From positions 124,001 through 188,000 of the forward strand of contig NZ_BCUT01000005.1 in the NCBI RefSeq assembly GCF_001591365.1: DNA of 64,000 nucleotides, in the 5' to 3' direction. A model generated the notes under the pieces. The model did no database searches. It worked only from the letters and a program-made list of their open reading frames with translations, and had not been told where the DNA came from. The position numbers were made by a program, and so were the translations under genes. The DNA is from Variovorax paradoxus NBRC 15149 (GTDB lineage Bacteria > Pseudomonadota > Gammaproteobacteria > Burkholderiales > Burkholderiaceae_C). Below are positions 37,445 through 46,477 of this stretch, in pieces (within the stretch, counting starts at the first letter, position 1; every line of letters begins with the position of its first letter).

Positions 37445-39613
37445 TCAGCGGACCAGCTTGGTGTTCTTGCAACTTAGCGATTGCAGGGCAACACGGGAGC
37501 GGCCGATGTCGAGACCGGCAATATCGGAGAGAACGTTTTTTGAGATGAGCTGCCCAACCATGTTCAGCGTGGGACGCAGCAACTCAATAACGGGAGAAAG
37601 GATGCCCGCCAGGAGATTCTGCTTCGGAACGCCGGGCGCCGTAGGGTTGCCCGTACCGAGCAGTCCGCCGATCAGATTGCCGACGGTGTTTAGCACGGTG
37701 CCCAACAGGCCACCGCCTTGGGTTGTCTGAAGCTCGTCGATCAGCTTCGTTCGAACACAGCTGTTGTATGCAGCTGAAGAGCCCGTACAGCCCGGATTGA
37801 CCAGGAAGATCGGAGTGATTTCTTCTTTCCATTTGCTCGGCATTGGGCAAGTTCCCAGTGTGAGCAGGCCGCAAGGCCGATCCCAAGTGAGGTCGTCCTT
37901 CGAAAGCAAGCTAACCACCGAATCGGTGTTGTATTTTCCGGTCGAGAGGGTGCCTGCTCGCGTTAAGTAGTCGTCGGCCGCAGACGTTGCGATGCTGGCG
38001 GGAAGTGGAGCAATCGCGACATCGCTTCCGGGTTGTGCGAGCACCAGTTTGAGCAACTCGCTGGCCAATGTTGCGACCGTGTCGGCAATCGCCAAACCAT
38101 TGGGAGGTGTGTCGGTGTATCCGCCGACGGGTACGGTCACCGGGTCTAGCTGGCTTAGGGCCGGTACGTAAGCCTTGCCAGAGAGGAAATTGAGTCCAAG
38201 CAGCTTGACTAGCGTCATGTTTTGCAGGCCGGCATCGCAAATCTTCGAGGTGGAGAAGACGGCCGCTTCGAACTGGGCAGGCGTTGGATTGGCGACGCCA
38301 ATGACAGGGTTTCCAATACAGGCATTGAGGATCGAAGACCGGACATCGAACGTGGCAGTGTTCGGGGACGTCGTGCAATCGATGGATTTGAGTTCGGCGT
38401 AGGCGTTCGTCACGTCGATCATGATGGGCAGGTCGATGCTGGTGCCCAGCAGGTTGAGCAGGGTCGATACCAGTCCGCCAGCGACCGTGCTGATCTTTAC
38501 GTAGAGCCGGACCTGCGCGTTGTAGGCTGTCGTGCCGATGCTTCCGATGCCGATCGAAGGCGGCTCAATGATGCGCAGCTTGGCGTCTGCTGAGACGCCT
38601 GTCAGCGCCGTGACACCACCCAAGCCCAAGTCCAGAGTAGCTGCGTGTGTCTTGGTTCCGACGCCGACAGCGGCGGTCAGAAGAGACATGGCATCTACAT
38701 CGACGTTGAGCGCAGAAGCTGTCGTGGGCGCTTGAATGGCTGCAAAAAGTCCCCGGCTGGTCTCGGGTACCGAACCAGTCGAGCCAAGTTGCACGGTGAG
38801 TGCGTCAAGGTCGATGCCCAGACCCCCGATCGCGCCCAGGAGAACCTGGGTGTTGGCCACGCCCTGTTGTCCGGCCAGTGAAACTACGGCATTCACGACA
38901 TTACTGATCGAGACTTTGCGCGCTGCGAGCAAGGCGTTGAGTTCGCCAACACCGATATCGGTCGATACATTCACTCCCAGCGCCTGCAGAAGGCCGGAAG
39001 GCTTGATGTTGACGCCTGCAAGTCCGCGGAAGGTGAGCAAATTGATCGAAGGATCGACGCCGACCAGCCTCAGCACATTGATGAGTGCGCCTTCGGGATT
39101 CGTGTTGACCAGATTCGATCCTACGGAGAAGACCGACATCGGCTCATCACGGACCGCGATGGCTTCCACGCCGATCACCCGGTTTCCCGAAAAGAAACTG
39201 AGGATCGAAGGTGGGGCCTCGTTGATCGAGACGTGAACCGCATTCGGCTTTGTGCCAGTGACAGTAATCGCCTTGGGCGCTGCTGTGGACCATTGCCCGC
39301 ACTCGACCTTTGTCAGCGAGATGCCCGGCAGATTGACTGCCGCATTGGACTTGGCCGCCTGAGTCTCCTTGGCGCAATCCGACGACGAAATTACGGGTAG
39401 ATATTGCGCACCTGCGAGAGCCGCCAGATCAGCGGTCTTCTGAAACTCTCTCTTCATGTAGAAGAGATAGCCCAGCTCTGTACCGATTAAGGCAATAACG
39501 ATCAAGCTCATCGCAATGGCCGTGTTGACCAAGATGGACCCGGTTTGTCGGCCATGGCGAAGCACTCCTCGTGAGGGGCTCGAAGTTGTAGGTTTATCGC
39601 GTTGAACGGTCAT
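37445..39613 (-). CDS. tadG: TadG-like pilus assembly protein
   Basis: 722 aa. An N-terminal TadE/G-type membrane segment (GSILVNTAIAMSLIVIALIG) precedes KREFQKTADLAALAGAQYLP, the typical pseudopilin-like start of TadG. A long extracytoplasmic domain follows. No clear von Willebrand MIDAS motif was seen, unlike many TadG proteins. The C-terminal third has Leu/Gly stretches (GGLLGTVLNTVGNLIGGLLG). Codons are less GC-rich than in the flanking secretion genes. It is the thirteenth gene of the Tad operon. Confidence 0.8.
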   Translation of the reverse strand: MTVQRDKPTTSSPSRGVLRHGRQTGSILVNTAIAMSLIVIALIGTELGYLFYMKREFQKTADLAALAGAQYLPVISSSDCAKETQAAKSNAAVNLPGISLTKVECGQWSTAAPKAITVTGTKPNAVHVSINEAPPSILSFFSGNRVIGVEAIAVRDEPMSVFSVGSNLVNTNPEGALINVLRLVGVDPSINLLTFRGLAGVNIKPSGLLQALGVNVSTDIGVGELNALLAARKVSISNVVNAVVSLAGQQGVANTQVLLGAIGGLGIDLDALTVQLGSTGSVPETSRGLFAAIQAPTTASALNVDVDAMSLLTAAVGVGTKTHAATLDLGLGGVTALTGVSADAKLRIIEPPSIGIGSIGTTAYNAQVRLYVKISTVAGGLVSTLLNLLGTSIDLPIMIDVTNAYAELKSIDCTTSPNTATFDVRSSILNACIGNPVIGVANPTPAQFEAAVFSTSKICDAGLQNMTLVKLLGLNFLSGKAYVPALSQLDPVTVPVGGYTDTPPNGLAIADTVATLASELLKLVLAQPGSDVAIAPLPASIATSAADDYLTRAGTLSTGKYNTDSVVSLLSKDDLTWDRPCGLLTLGTCPMPSKWKEEITPIFLVNPGCTGSSAAYNSCVRTKLIDELQTTQGGGLLGTVLNTVGNLIGGLLGTGNPTAPGVPKQNLLAGILSPVIELLRPTLNMVGQLISKNVLSDIAGLDIGRSRVALQSLSCKNTKLVR

Positions 39614-39633
39614 GCCAGTGCGTTTTTTTGAAG

Positions 39634-40128
39634 CTAAAGTGCAACGGTGGCACGGCCCGTCAGTCTGTCTGGCATCAAGACGCTGATACCAGGCAGCCTG
39701 ATTACTGGCAAGAGTTGATTGGCACCATAGGGATAGATCACTGTCACCACACCGGTTTTAGATGAGCCTGTACCCACCGTGGCCGGATTGACTTCGACCT
39801 TGTCGACGATCCATTGGCGCGGATTACCGGTCGCGGTATTGGGAACAATCAGTGCGGCCGCGAGGGAGTCGTACACCACATCCTTGATCCGGGCCTTCTC
39901 GGTGGCTCCAAAGCTGGTGCTTGACGGCAGAAGGGGAATGGCGCGAGCCCCGTCTTCCGCCGCGCGCGATACCACCTGCTGGATGTAGAGAACAGAGCCG
40001 AAAGTCGCAATCCCGTACAGCACTAAAAAGAGCACCGCGAAGACCAGTGCGAACTCGATCGCGGCGACCCCGCGCTGGCGCGTGGCAGAGGGTGCGCACG
40101 GGATAGACCTGGAGAATGTGGCGATCAC
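39634..40128 (-). CDS. tadE: TadE-family pseudopilin
   Basis: 164 aa. RQRGVAAIEFALVFAVLFLV is the TadE signature: prepilin cleavage after Gly, Glu at +5 (of AAIEF) and a hydrophobic helix. The remainder is a periplasmic beta-rich domain. It is processed by the TadV peptidase and acts as a minor pilin. It overlaps the preceding TadE-like gene by 4 bases and is followed 20 bases later by tadG. Confidence 0.88.
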   Translation of the reverse strand: MIATFSRSIPCAPSATRQRGVAAIEFALVFAVLFLVLYGIATFGSVLYIQQVVSRAAEDGARAIPLLPSSTSFGATEKARIKDVVYDSLAAALIVPNTATGNPRQWIVDKVEVNPATVGTGSSKTGVVTVIYPYGANQLLPVIRLPGISVLMPDRLTGRATVAL

Positions 40129-40598
40129 AAGGCTCTCCCATCAAGCAGCATGCTGGCGCGTCCCGTCAACTGATCGGGAACGGCTAGGTTCATTAGTGGG
40201 GGAAGCACCGATCTCATGCCCGCCGTCGTGACTGTCACCACAACTTGGCAGCGCTGGCTCCAATCGGCGCTACATACGCGCGACGGGCCGCAGATGTTTC
40301 CTTCGATCTGACAGATGTGCGCATCTACGATCGGCGCGGTAGGTGCCCAGCCGCTCGACTGCGCTATTGCGACATTCTTCGCTTCGATCTCCCGCTTGCC
40401 CAAAGTGTCCTGGTAGTGCAGCGCCGCCCGCGCTCCATCCTCTGCGGCATTTTGTAGGCTGAGCCGAAGAGTGAGCACGATGCCAAGCGAGATGATCGCG
40501 TACAGCACGGAAAAGAAGATCAGGAAAACCAGGGCGAACTCCACCGCATAAGCACCCTTTTGGATATGAGCGCGAGACGAAGGAGTGGTGATTCGCAT
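40125..40598 (-). CDS. TadE-like pseudopilin (second copy)
   Basis: 157 aa. KGAYAVEFALVFLIFFSVLY is the cleavage and helix motif of the TadE family. The mature domain has four Cys (ICQIEGNICG; RVCSADWSQRC), which could form disulfides. It often appears as TadF in other loci. It overlaps the next tadE gene by 4 bases, consistent with coupled translation. Confidence 0.85.
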   Translation of the reverse strand: MRITTPSSRAHIQKGAYAVEFALVFLIFFSVLYAIISLGIVLTLRLSLQNAAEDGARAALHYQDTLGKREIEAKNVAIAQSSGWAPTAPIVDAHICQIEGNICGPSRVCSADWSQRCQVVVTVTTAGMRSVLPPLMNLAVPDQLTGRASMLLDGRAL

Positions 40599-40634
40599 AC
40601 GAGGGAAGGGGTCGATGACGCGTCGAAGGGAGCG

Positions 40635-41018
40635 CTACCGCGCCGAACTTCCACTATCGCCTTTCGACTTGACCGTCGAATTGAAATGTTCGGGAATAGG
40701 GAATTCGAAGCTCTTCAGGTAACGCTCGTAACTACGGCGAGCGACGTCACCCGCGATCGGGCGCGGAGTCGGCGAAGAAGTTGCGCCTTCACGTTGCAAG
40801 GCCAGCAGTCCCATGGCGGAGTCGCCTACCCGCAGGGCCGGGGTGTACGCGTACGGCTCTTCGCCCGGCGGGGCAACTTCGGCTGCATTTTCCTGTGCGG
40901 ACAGAGCGGCGGCAGGAGCATCGGGAATCTTCTGTGCGGCAGCAGAGATGGAGAGCAGCGCCAGGGTGAGACTGGCCAGCGGCAAGACAGTGATGTGCCT
41001 TGGCAAAAGTTTTTTCAT
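40635..41018 (-). CDS. DUF3613 domain protein, secreted
   Basis: 127 aa. A signal peptide (LPLASLTLALLSISAAAQ) is followed by a disordered Ala/Pro/Glu region. The DUF3613-like segment VGDSAMGLLALQREG leads into RRSYERYLKSFEFPIPEHF. Such proteins accompany Tad loci in beta- and gammaproteobacteria; their role is unknown. The start overlaps the tadD stop by 4 bases. Confidence 0.8.
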   Translation of the reverse strand: MKKLLPRHITVLPLASLTLALLSISAAAQKIPDAPAAALSAQENAAEVAPPGEEPYAYTPALRVGDSAMGLLALQREGATSSPTPRPIAGDVARRSYERYLKSFEFPIPEHFNSTVKSKGDSGSSAR

Positions 41019-41896
41019 TCTGTACCTCGTGATGACGAGCTGGATGGATTACTAGCCGGAGCGGGACTCATGATGGCCCGTCGTCCGCCCAGATCGGGCC
41101 AACGGGCAGTCTTGAGCCTTAGCGGCGCGGCACCGTCGCTGGCGGACATGACGATGTCATTCGATCTGGCAGCGCGCGGAGCATTTCCGATCTGCCGCGC
41201 GCTCTCACGGATGGCGGCGCGCGTGGCAGCAGACATGCGATGAATTTCCATCAATGCATCCGCCTGAGCGTGCTGTTGTGTGACCTCTAGATAGAGCGCT
41301 AGATTGGCCTGTGCTTGCAGATTGTCCGAGCGAAGCTGAAGCGCCTGCATCAAGGGCAAGCGCGCATCGGCGACAAGGCCCGCTCGAAGGTTGGCATAAC
41401 CCAAATCGCTCAACAGCACAGCGTCGGTCGGATTGCGGCGCTGCGCTTCCTTCAGGAGCTTTACAGCTTCGAAATAGTCGCCGCGGCTCCCCGCGAGGAG
41501 GCCGAGCCCGTGATAGCCGGCTGCCTCGAGTGGCGTGCCGATCAATTTCTTGTAGGCATCTTCGCTGCGTGCAGTTTCGCCTGTTTGGCGCAGCGCATCC
41601 GCACGCATGCGGCTCGATTCGGGTGAAACGCCCCAGCGCTTCTCAAGCGCATCGATGTGCGCCAGCGAGGCAAACCACAGACCGTCCGTTTGCATCTGCT
41701 CGACGAGCTTCAGATAGGTGGCTTGACTGTCGATGCTGGCCGTACCCTTCTGCGTTGCCGCGGCCTCGGCAGCCATCCGCTGCTGCGCTTCGGCCGCAGC
41801 AGGATAGTGTCCCTTGGAACCGGCGCAGCCGATAACCGCTAGCGAGGCACACAGTAACGCAACGGCCCGAGTGGCATGCTTCAGAGATATGGTCAT
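41015..41896 (-). CDS. tadD: TadD-like TPR lipoprotein
   Basis: 293 aa. The lipobox LAVIGC (Cys near residue 24) is followed by TPR-like helices (AGYHGLGLLAGSRGDYFEAV; LLSDLGYANLRAGLVADARL) and a disordered Pro/Ser tail. TadD acts as a pilot or scaffold for the Tad outer-membrane complex. It overlaps tadC by 4 bases. Confidence 0.87.
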   Translation of the reverse strand: MTISLKHATRAVALLCASLAVIGCAGSKGHYPAAAEAQQRMAAEAAATQKGTASIDSQATYLKLVEQMQTDGLWFASLAHIDALEKRWGVSPESSRMRADALRQTGETARSEDAYKKLIGTPLEAAGYHGLGLLAGSRGDYFEAVKLLKEAQRRNPTDAVLLSDLGYANLRAGLVADARLPLMQALQLRSDNLQAQANLALYLEVTQQHAQADALMEIHRMSAATRAAIRESARQIGNAPRAARSNDIVMSASDGAAPLRLKTARWPDLGGRRAIMSPAPASNPSSSSSRGTE

Positions 41897-42861
41897 TTGG
41901 ACATCGCTGATAGGGAACGGAAGATGGCGATGAAGCCAGGGCCCGCAGTCACGATCACCAAAGCGGGCAACAGCGTGCCCACCATCACGGCGGTCATCTT
42001 CACGGTGATCTTGCCGATGCGCTCTTTCATCTCGGATTTACGGTGCTCCCGCAGGCGGTCACTGAAAATCCGAAGAGGCTCCTGTACCGCGCCCCCATGG
42101 CGATCGACCTGCACCAGCAGGGAAACCATGCCTGCCAGGTTGTCGTTGGCATGAAGTGTCCCGAGTCGATTCAATGAATGCTCGCGGGTGCGACCACGGC
42201 TGTACTGACTGTTTGCGATCGCTAATTCGTGGCCGAGCACCGGCATGACATGCGAGAAGTCACTGGCCATGATCTGCAAACTCTGATCCAAGCTCAGGCC
42301 AACGCCCTGGAGAAGCCGCAGCAGATCGATGAACAGCGGCAGCTCGTGCGCAACACGCTCGCGCCGGCCTGCGGCTATCCTGCCGAGCACGAACTTGGGA
42401 ACCATGAACCCGATTCCGATGGCGGTCGTCAGAATGATCGTTAACTTCTGGGTCGATATCGGACTGGGCCAGAACATGACTGCCACGAGTGGCAGCAAGA
42501 TCGCTAATAAGACCCGGGTCACGAGAAAAACAAGTTGCGCCCGCATCGACGAAAAGCCGCACTGATCTATCAGGCGCCGGTCCTCGTTTGCGACCAGAGC
42601 GCGCCCAACACGGGTATTCAGCCAGTGAAGCGGCAGGTCTGCATCGGCACGTCGTGCGCTGTCAACGACCCCTTCCGCTTCCGCTCCAGGGTCTAGCTCC
42701 TTCGGCGCCAGGACGTCATCGCGCTGAATGGCTCTTCCAATGGCTTTGCCGCGTTGTACACGCTGTAGTTCGGTGACCAGCAATCCGGCGGCCGCGGCGA
42801 AGAGACCTAATGCCAGAAGCACCAGGCTCCATATCGCGAGTTGGGCGGGCGTAAACGTCAT
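41893..42861 (-). CDS. tadC: TadC inner-membrane platform protein
   Basis: 322 aa. It starts at the ATG at 42861, overlapping tadB by 4 bases; the longer frame to 42954 lies inside tadB. A GspF-type domain (ELPLFIDLLRLLQGVGLSLD; REHRKSEMKERIGKITVKMT) is flanked by membrane helices. With TadB it forms the platform for pilus extrusion. Confidence 0.9.
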   Translation of the reverse strand: MTFTPAQLAIWSLVLLALGLFAAAAGLLVTELQRVQRGKAIGRAIQRDDVLAPKELDPGAEAEGVVDSARRADADLPLHWLNTRVGRALVANEDRRLIDQCGFSSMRAQLVFLVTRVLLAILLPLVAVMFWPSPISTQKLTIILTTAIGIGFMVPKFVLGRIAAGRRERVAHELPLFIDLLRLLQGVGLSLDQSLQIMASDFSHVMPVLGHELAIANSQYSRGRTREHSLNRLGTLHANDNLAGMVSLLVQVDRHGGAVQEPLRIFSDRLREHRKSEMKERIGKITVKMTAVMVGTLLPALVIVTAGPGFIAIFRSLSAMSK

Positions 42862-43850
42862 GTCAGCTTCGCCAACCGATAGAGTAGTAATGCTCCGAGC
42901 ATCTGCAAGCCCAAAGCGCCAAATATCAGTATCTGCCCAGTGGAGTCCTGCCACATCCGCAGGAAGTAGCTGGGATTGGCGATGATGATGAAGCCACCGA
43001 CGCCGACCGGCAGCAATCCAAGAATCCAGGCTGACAGGCGTGTTTCGGACGAAAGCGCAATCAATTCGTGTTCGGCTTGGTCCCTGTCGCGCATGAAGTT
43101 AGCAACTCGTTCGAGGAGCAGGTCGGCCCGTCCGCCATAGCGCACCCCAAGCCCAAGGATGGAGGCCAACAAATACATCTCTTCAACGCGCACGCTCGCG
43201 GCCGTCTGGTGAAGCGCCCGATCCAAGTCAACCCCAGCGCGCACCAGATTCGCCGCACGTTCGAGATAGCCGCGCAGCGGTGTCTCTGTCGATGCGATCG
43301 CCAATTGAAAAGCAGCTTGCGTCGAATTTCCAATCGTGATCAGCCGAACCATGGCGTCGATGAACGCCGGGAGTTGCCTCACGAGCTGACGACGAAATTT
43401 CTGCACCTTCAGCCAGATGCCGAACATGGCCAACAGCGTCAGAACAATGAGCGAGCCAATAGCGCTGATCCATCCGGCGACGAGACCGGCTACGGCACTC
43501 AACAAAATGATAAGAAGACCGATGAGAACGATGGTCCGCGCTGCGACAGCGCCTTCGAGCCAAGAGGGCATCAGCGACTGGAGCTTGCTCTTTTGAACCT
43601 GCACGCTTGGTTCGGCGTTCGCATTCATCCACGGGTCTACATTCCCACCGTACGTTGATGAATCGATGAATGACGTGCTCGGCGGCGACGATGCGCCTTC
43701 GACGGGCATCTGCTTCGCTTCAATTTGCTGCGCCAGATGTCGTTGTGCGGCCCCTCGCCGCTGGCGGCCCTTCGCCCACTGCCATAGAAAGATGCCTGCC
43801 GCCGCCAGCAGCAGGGCAAGGCACATCACGATGAGCAGTGCTTCACGCAC
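42858..43850 (-). CDS. tadB: TadB inner-membrane platform protein
   Basis: 330 aa from a GTG at 43850 with GGGGG upstream; a GTG at 43868 would add six residues. Membrane helices (LLIVMCLALLLAAAGIFLW; IVLIGLLIILLSAVAGLVAG) and a GspF-type domain (RQLPAFIDAMVRLITIGNST) are visible. It overlaps the end of tadA by 8 bases. It partners with TadC. Confidence 0.88.
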   Translation of the reverse strand: MREALLIVMCLALLLAAAGIFLWQWAKGRQRRGAAQRHLAQQIEAKQMPVEGASSPPSTSFIDSSTYGGNVDPWMNANAEPSVQVQKSKLQSLMPSWLEGAVAARTIVLIGLLIILLSAVAGLVAGWISAIGSLIVLTLLAMFGIWLKVQKFRRQLVRQLPAFIDAMVRLITIGNSTQAAFQLAIASTETPLRGYLERAANLVRAGVDLDRALHQTAASVRVEEMYLLASILGLGVRYGGRADLLLERVANFMRDRDQAEHELIALSSETRLSAWILGLLPVGVGGFIIIANPSYFLRMWQDSTGQILIFGALGLQMLGALLLYRLAKLT

Positions 43851-45156
43851 GCCTGTCCCCCTGTGCACGCGTCATCATCTGGCGGAAGCGCGTGATCTTC
43901 GGCGAATGAGGCGCGATGCCGAGGGATATCCAACGGTCACGCTCCTCGCCATCAGGCGAAACGATGGGGTCGTACCGATACAGTTCCTGCATCGCCACCA
44001 CGTTGTCGTTGACCCCGGTAATTTCGCTGAGCGACATGATGCGGCGCTGACCGCCGGACATGCGGCCGATCTGCACCACAAAGTCGATTGCGTTCGCAAT
44101 CTGGCGGCGCAGGCTCACCTCGCTGCCCTGATAGCCCGCGAAACCCGCCAGCATTTCCAGTCGGTAGAGGCATTCGCGAGGTGAACTTGCGTGAATGGTG
44201 CCCATCGAGCCTTCGTGGCCGGTGTTCATGGCCTGAAGCATCTCGATGACCTCGGCGCCGCGCACCTCACCGACGATGATGCGGTCAGGACGCATGCGCA
44301 GGCTGTTGCGGAGCAGGTCTCGAATGGAGACCACACCCGTTCCGTCGAAGCCGCCGGGCCGGCTTTCCAGACGAACGACGTGCGTGTGGCCGAGCGAGAG
44401 TTCGGCCGTGTCTTCAATGGTGATGACGCGCTCGGCCGGAGGAATGAAGCTCGCCAGGGCGTTCAGCAGAGAAGTCTTTCCGGAACTCGTTCCGCCACTC
44501 ACGAGAATGTTGCAGCGAGCTCGTACCGCAATCTCGAGCAGTTGCGCCATGCCTGCGTCGAAAGTGCCCAGCTTCACCAGATCGGCTGGCGTCAACGGCT
44601 CCTTGCGAAATTTCCGGATCGAGACGGAAAGGCCATCAATGGCCAGCGGTTCGATGATGACGTTGATGCGTCCGCCGTCGGGAAGCCGCGCATCGACCAT
44701 CGGGTTGGCTTCGTCGAGACGGCGGCCCAATGGCGCGAGGATGCGGCGCACGATGCGCATGACATGCTCCGTATCGGCGAAGCGCAGCGTTTCGCGTTCC
44801 AGAACCCCGTTGCGCGACACGTACACGTTCGTGTGGCCGTTTATCAGAATGTCTTCTACGGCGGGGTCGTTGAGCAGGTCTTCCAAAGGGCCGAAACCGG
44901 CAAGTTCCTTTGTCAGCGCATCGGAGATGAGCTGCATCTCCCGGTCGTTGATCGGCACGCGACGAAGGCGCACGAAGCTGTCGACTTCCAGTTCCACGAA
45001 CTGCTGGATGGAGGCGCGCGACCAGCGGCCGAACTCCGCCCCCAGTTCTTCGATCCGGCTCAGCAGATGGTCATGCGTCCAGCTCTTGATGTCCTGGAAC
45101 TGCTGCGAATTGATGAATGCCTGGTCGTCGTCGGCAAATTCGATATCGGAGGACAT
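43843..45156 (-). CDS. tadA: TadA/CpaF secretion ATPase
   Basis: 437 aa. All VirB11/GspE-family motifs are present: Walker A SGGTSSGKTS near residue 226, Asp box ITIEDTAEL, Walker B RPDRIIVGEVRG, and the His box MNTGHEGSMGTIHA. It powers Flp pilus assembly from the inner-membrane cytoplasmic face. It starts 4 bases after the tadZ stop. Confidence 0.94.
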   Translation of the reverse strand: MSSDIEFADDDQAFINSQQFQDIKSWTHDHLLSRIEELGAEFGRWSRASIQQFVELEVDSFVRLRRVPINDREMQLISDALTKELAGFGPLEDLLNDPAVEDILINGHTNVYVSRNGVLERETLRFADTEHVMRIVRRILAPLGRRLDEANPMVDARLPDGGRINVIIEPLAIDGLSVSIRKFRKEPLTPADLVKLGTFDAGMAQLLEIAVRARCNILVSGGTSSGKTSLLNALASFIPPAERVITIEDTAELSLGHTHVVRLESRPGGFDGTGVVSIRDLLRNSLRMRPDRIIVGEVRGAEVIEMLQAMNTGHEGSMGTIHASSPRECLYRLEMLAGFAGYQGSEVSLRRQIANAIDFVVQIGRMSGGQRRIMSLSEITGVNDNVVAMQELYRYDPIVSPDGEERDRWISLGIAPHSPKITRFRQMMTRAQGDRRA

Positions 45157-45160
45157 TGGC

Positions 45161-46444
45161 TCAACCTTCGTTTGAACTCTTCCAGAGCCCGGTGATTTGC
45201 GACATGAGCTTCACCCAACGTGGATCTTTGGCTGGAGGCTGGCCCGAAACCGACATGTACTGCTGATGAAGACTGCGCGCGAGGCCTGTGACGGCCTGTG
45301 AATAGGGATCGTTGCGCGCCGTGCGAACCAACATCTCGCCGCGGCTCGCAGCCGCCAGCAGTTGTGTGCTGCGGGCGGGAAGTACGTGATGCAGCGATAG
45401 CTCCAGCCGCTCGGCAATATCCTTGGCCGGCAGGCCCACATTGGGATCGAACTTGTTAACGACCAGTGAGAGCCGGTCGGTTTCGACGCCGCGTGTGCGC
45501 AGTTCTTTCAGCAGGTTGGCAGTCGAGACAATGCTGCCGATGCTCTGGTCACAGACAACCCAGGTCTGCTGTGCTTCTCGGAGAGTTTGCGCAATGAAAT
45601 CGATGGTCGAGAAGCCGCCAAGGTCGACTATCTGGAAATCGAAGAAATCGGCAAGACGCTTGATCAGTGCGACGGAATCGGCGTGCGAGATCTCGCGTAT
45701 CTGCGAGAGGCTCGCCGGCAGCGGCAGGACTGCGACGCCGCTGGTGTGATGCGCGAGTGCGGTGTGCAGAAGCGTCTGGTCCAGGCGGCGCAGGTTTCGC
45801 ACCCCATCAACGAAGCTGAAACCGCTCTGCGTGTCAAGGTAGAGCAGCCCGTCGCGCGCCGGCAGACCCAGATCAAGCAGGGCCACACCGTGCCGAGCCG
45901 CGCGCCCTTGAGGACGCGCCGGCGTCTGTGTCAATTGAGCGTTCAGCGTCAGGGCCAGGCTGCTGGCGAGCGTGGTCACTCCAAGCCCTGCACGAGCGCC
46001 CAGCAATGCAAGTGTGTTGCCACGCATGCCACCTTGGATGCTGCTGCGCCGCTCCAGCAATGCCCGCAGCGTGTTCACCGCTTCGGCAGGAGGAGCCGCG
46101 ATATCGACGAAATCGTCCACGCCTGCGCGCAGTGCCGCGAGCATGGCGGCCGGTTCGGCGGAAACACCGGTGGCCAGCACGGGTAGCGCCGGCCAGTCTC
46201 GCTTGAGTCTCTGGTGGAGCTGGCTTGCTGCGGCGCTTTGATCCGGAGAGAAGTCAAGGAAGACAGCGACTGGGCCGAGCAACGCGATGCGTTCGTCGAT
46301 CGACTTCGTGTCGGGCGCAAGCACAACGACCGACCCGAGCCGAGTGAGTGCATCGGTCAGCCACGTAATGTGACCACCATTGCTCGAAGCGAACAGGTAG
46401 GTTTCTGCACCAGTTTCCGGGATGCTGTCGCGTGGAGCGTTCAT
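45161..46444 (-). CDS. tadZ: TadZ/CpaE localisation ATPase
   Basis: 427 aa. The N-terminal receiver-like domain (about 15-130; PVAVFLDFSPDQSAAASQL) is followed by a MinD/ParA-like domain. The deviant Walker A reads GARAGLGVTTLASSLA, keeping the initial fold but with Val in place of the usual P-loop Lys. TadZ proteins place the Tad machinery at a cell pole, and several have atypical P-loops. It is in the Tad operon between the secretin and tadA. Confidence 0.87.
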   Translation of the reverse strand: MNAPRDSIPETGAETYLFASSNGGHITWLTDALTRLGSVVVLAPDTKSIDERIALLGPVAVFLDFSPDQSAAASQLHQRLKRDWPALPVLATGVSAEPAAMLAALRAGVDDFVDIAAPPAEAVNTLRALLERRSSIQGGMRGNTLALLGARAGLGVTTLASSLALTLNAQLTQTPARPQGRAARHGVALLDLGLPARDGLLYLDTQSGFSFVDGVRNLRRLDQTLLHTALAHHTSGVAVLPLPASLSQIREISHADSVALIKRLADFFDFQIVDLGGFSTIDFIAQTLREAQQTWVVCDQSIGSIVSTANLLKELRTRGVETDRLSLVVNKFDPNVGLPAKDIAERLELSLHHVLPARSTQLLAAASRGEMLVRTARNDPYSQAVTGLARSLHQQYMSVSGQPPAKDPRWVKLMSQITGLWKSSNEG

Positions 46445-46477
46445 ATGAGGAGCGCTTGTTGCATCACGACGGGGCTC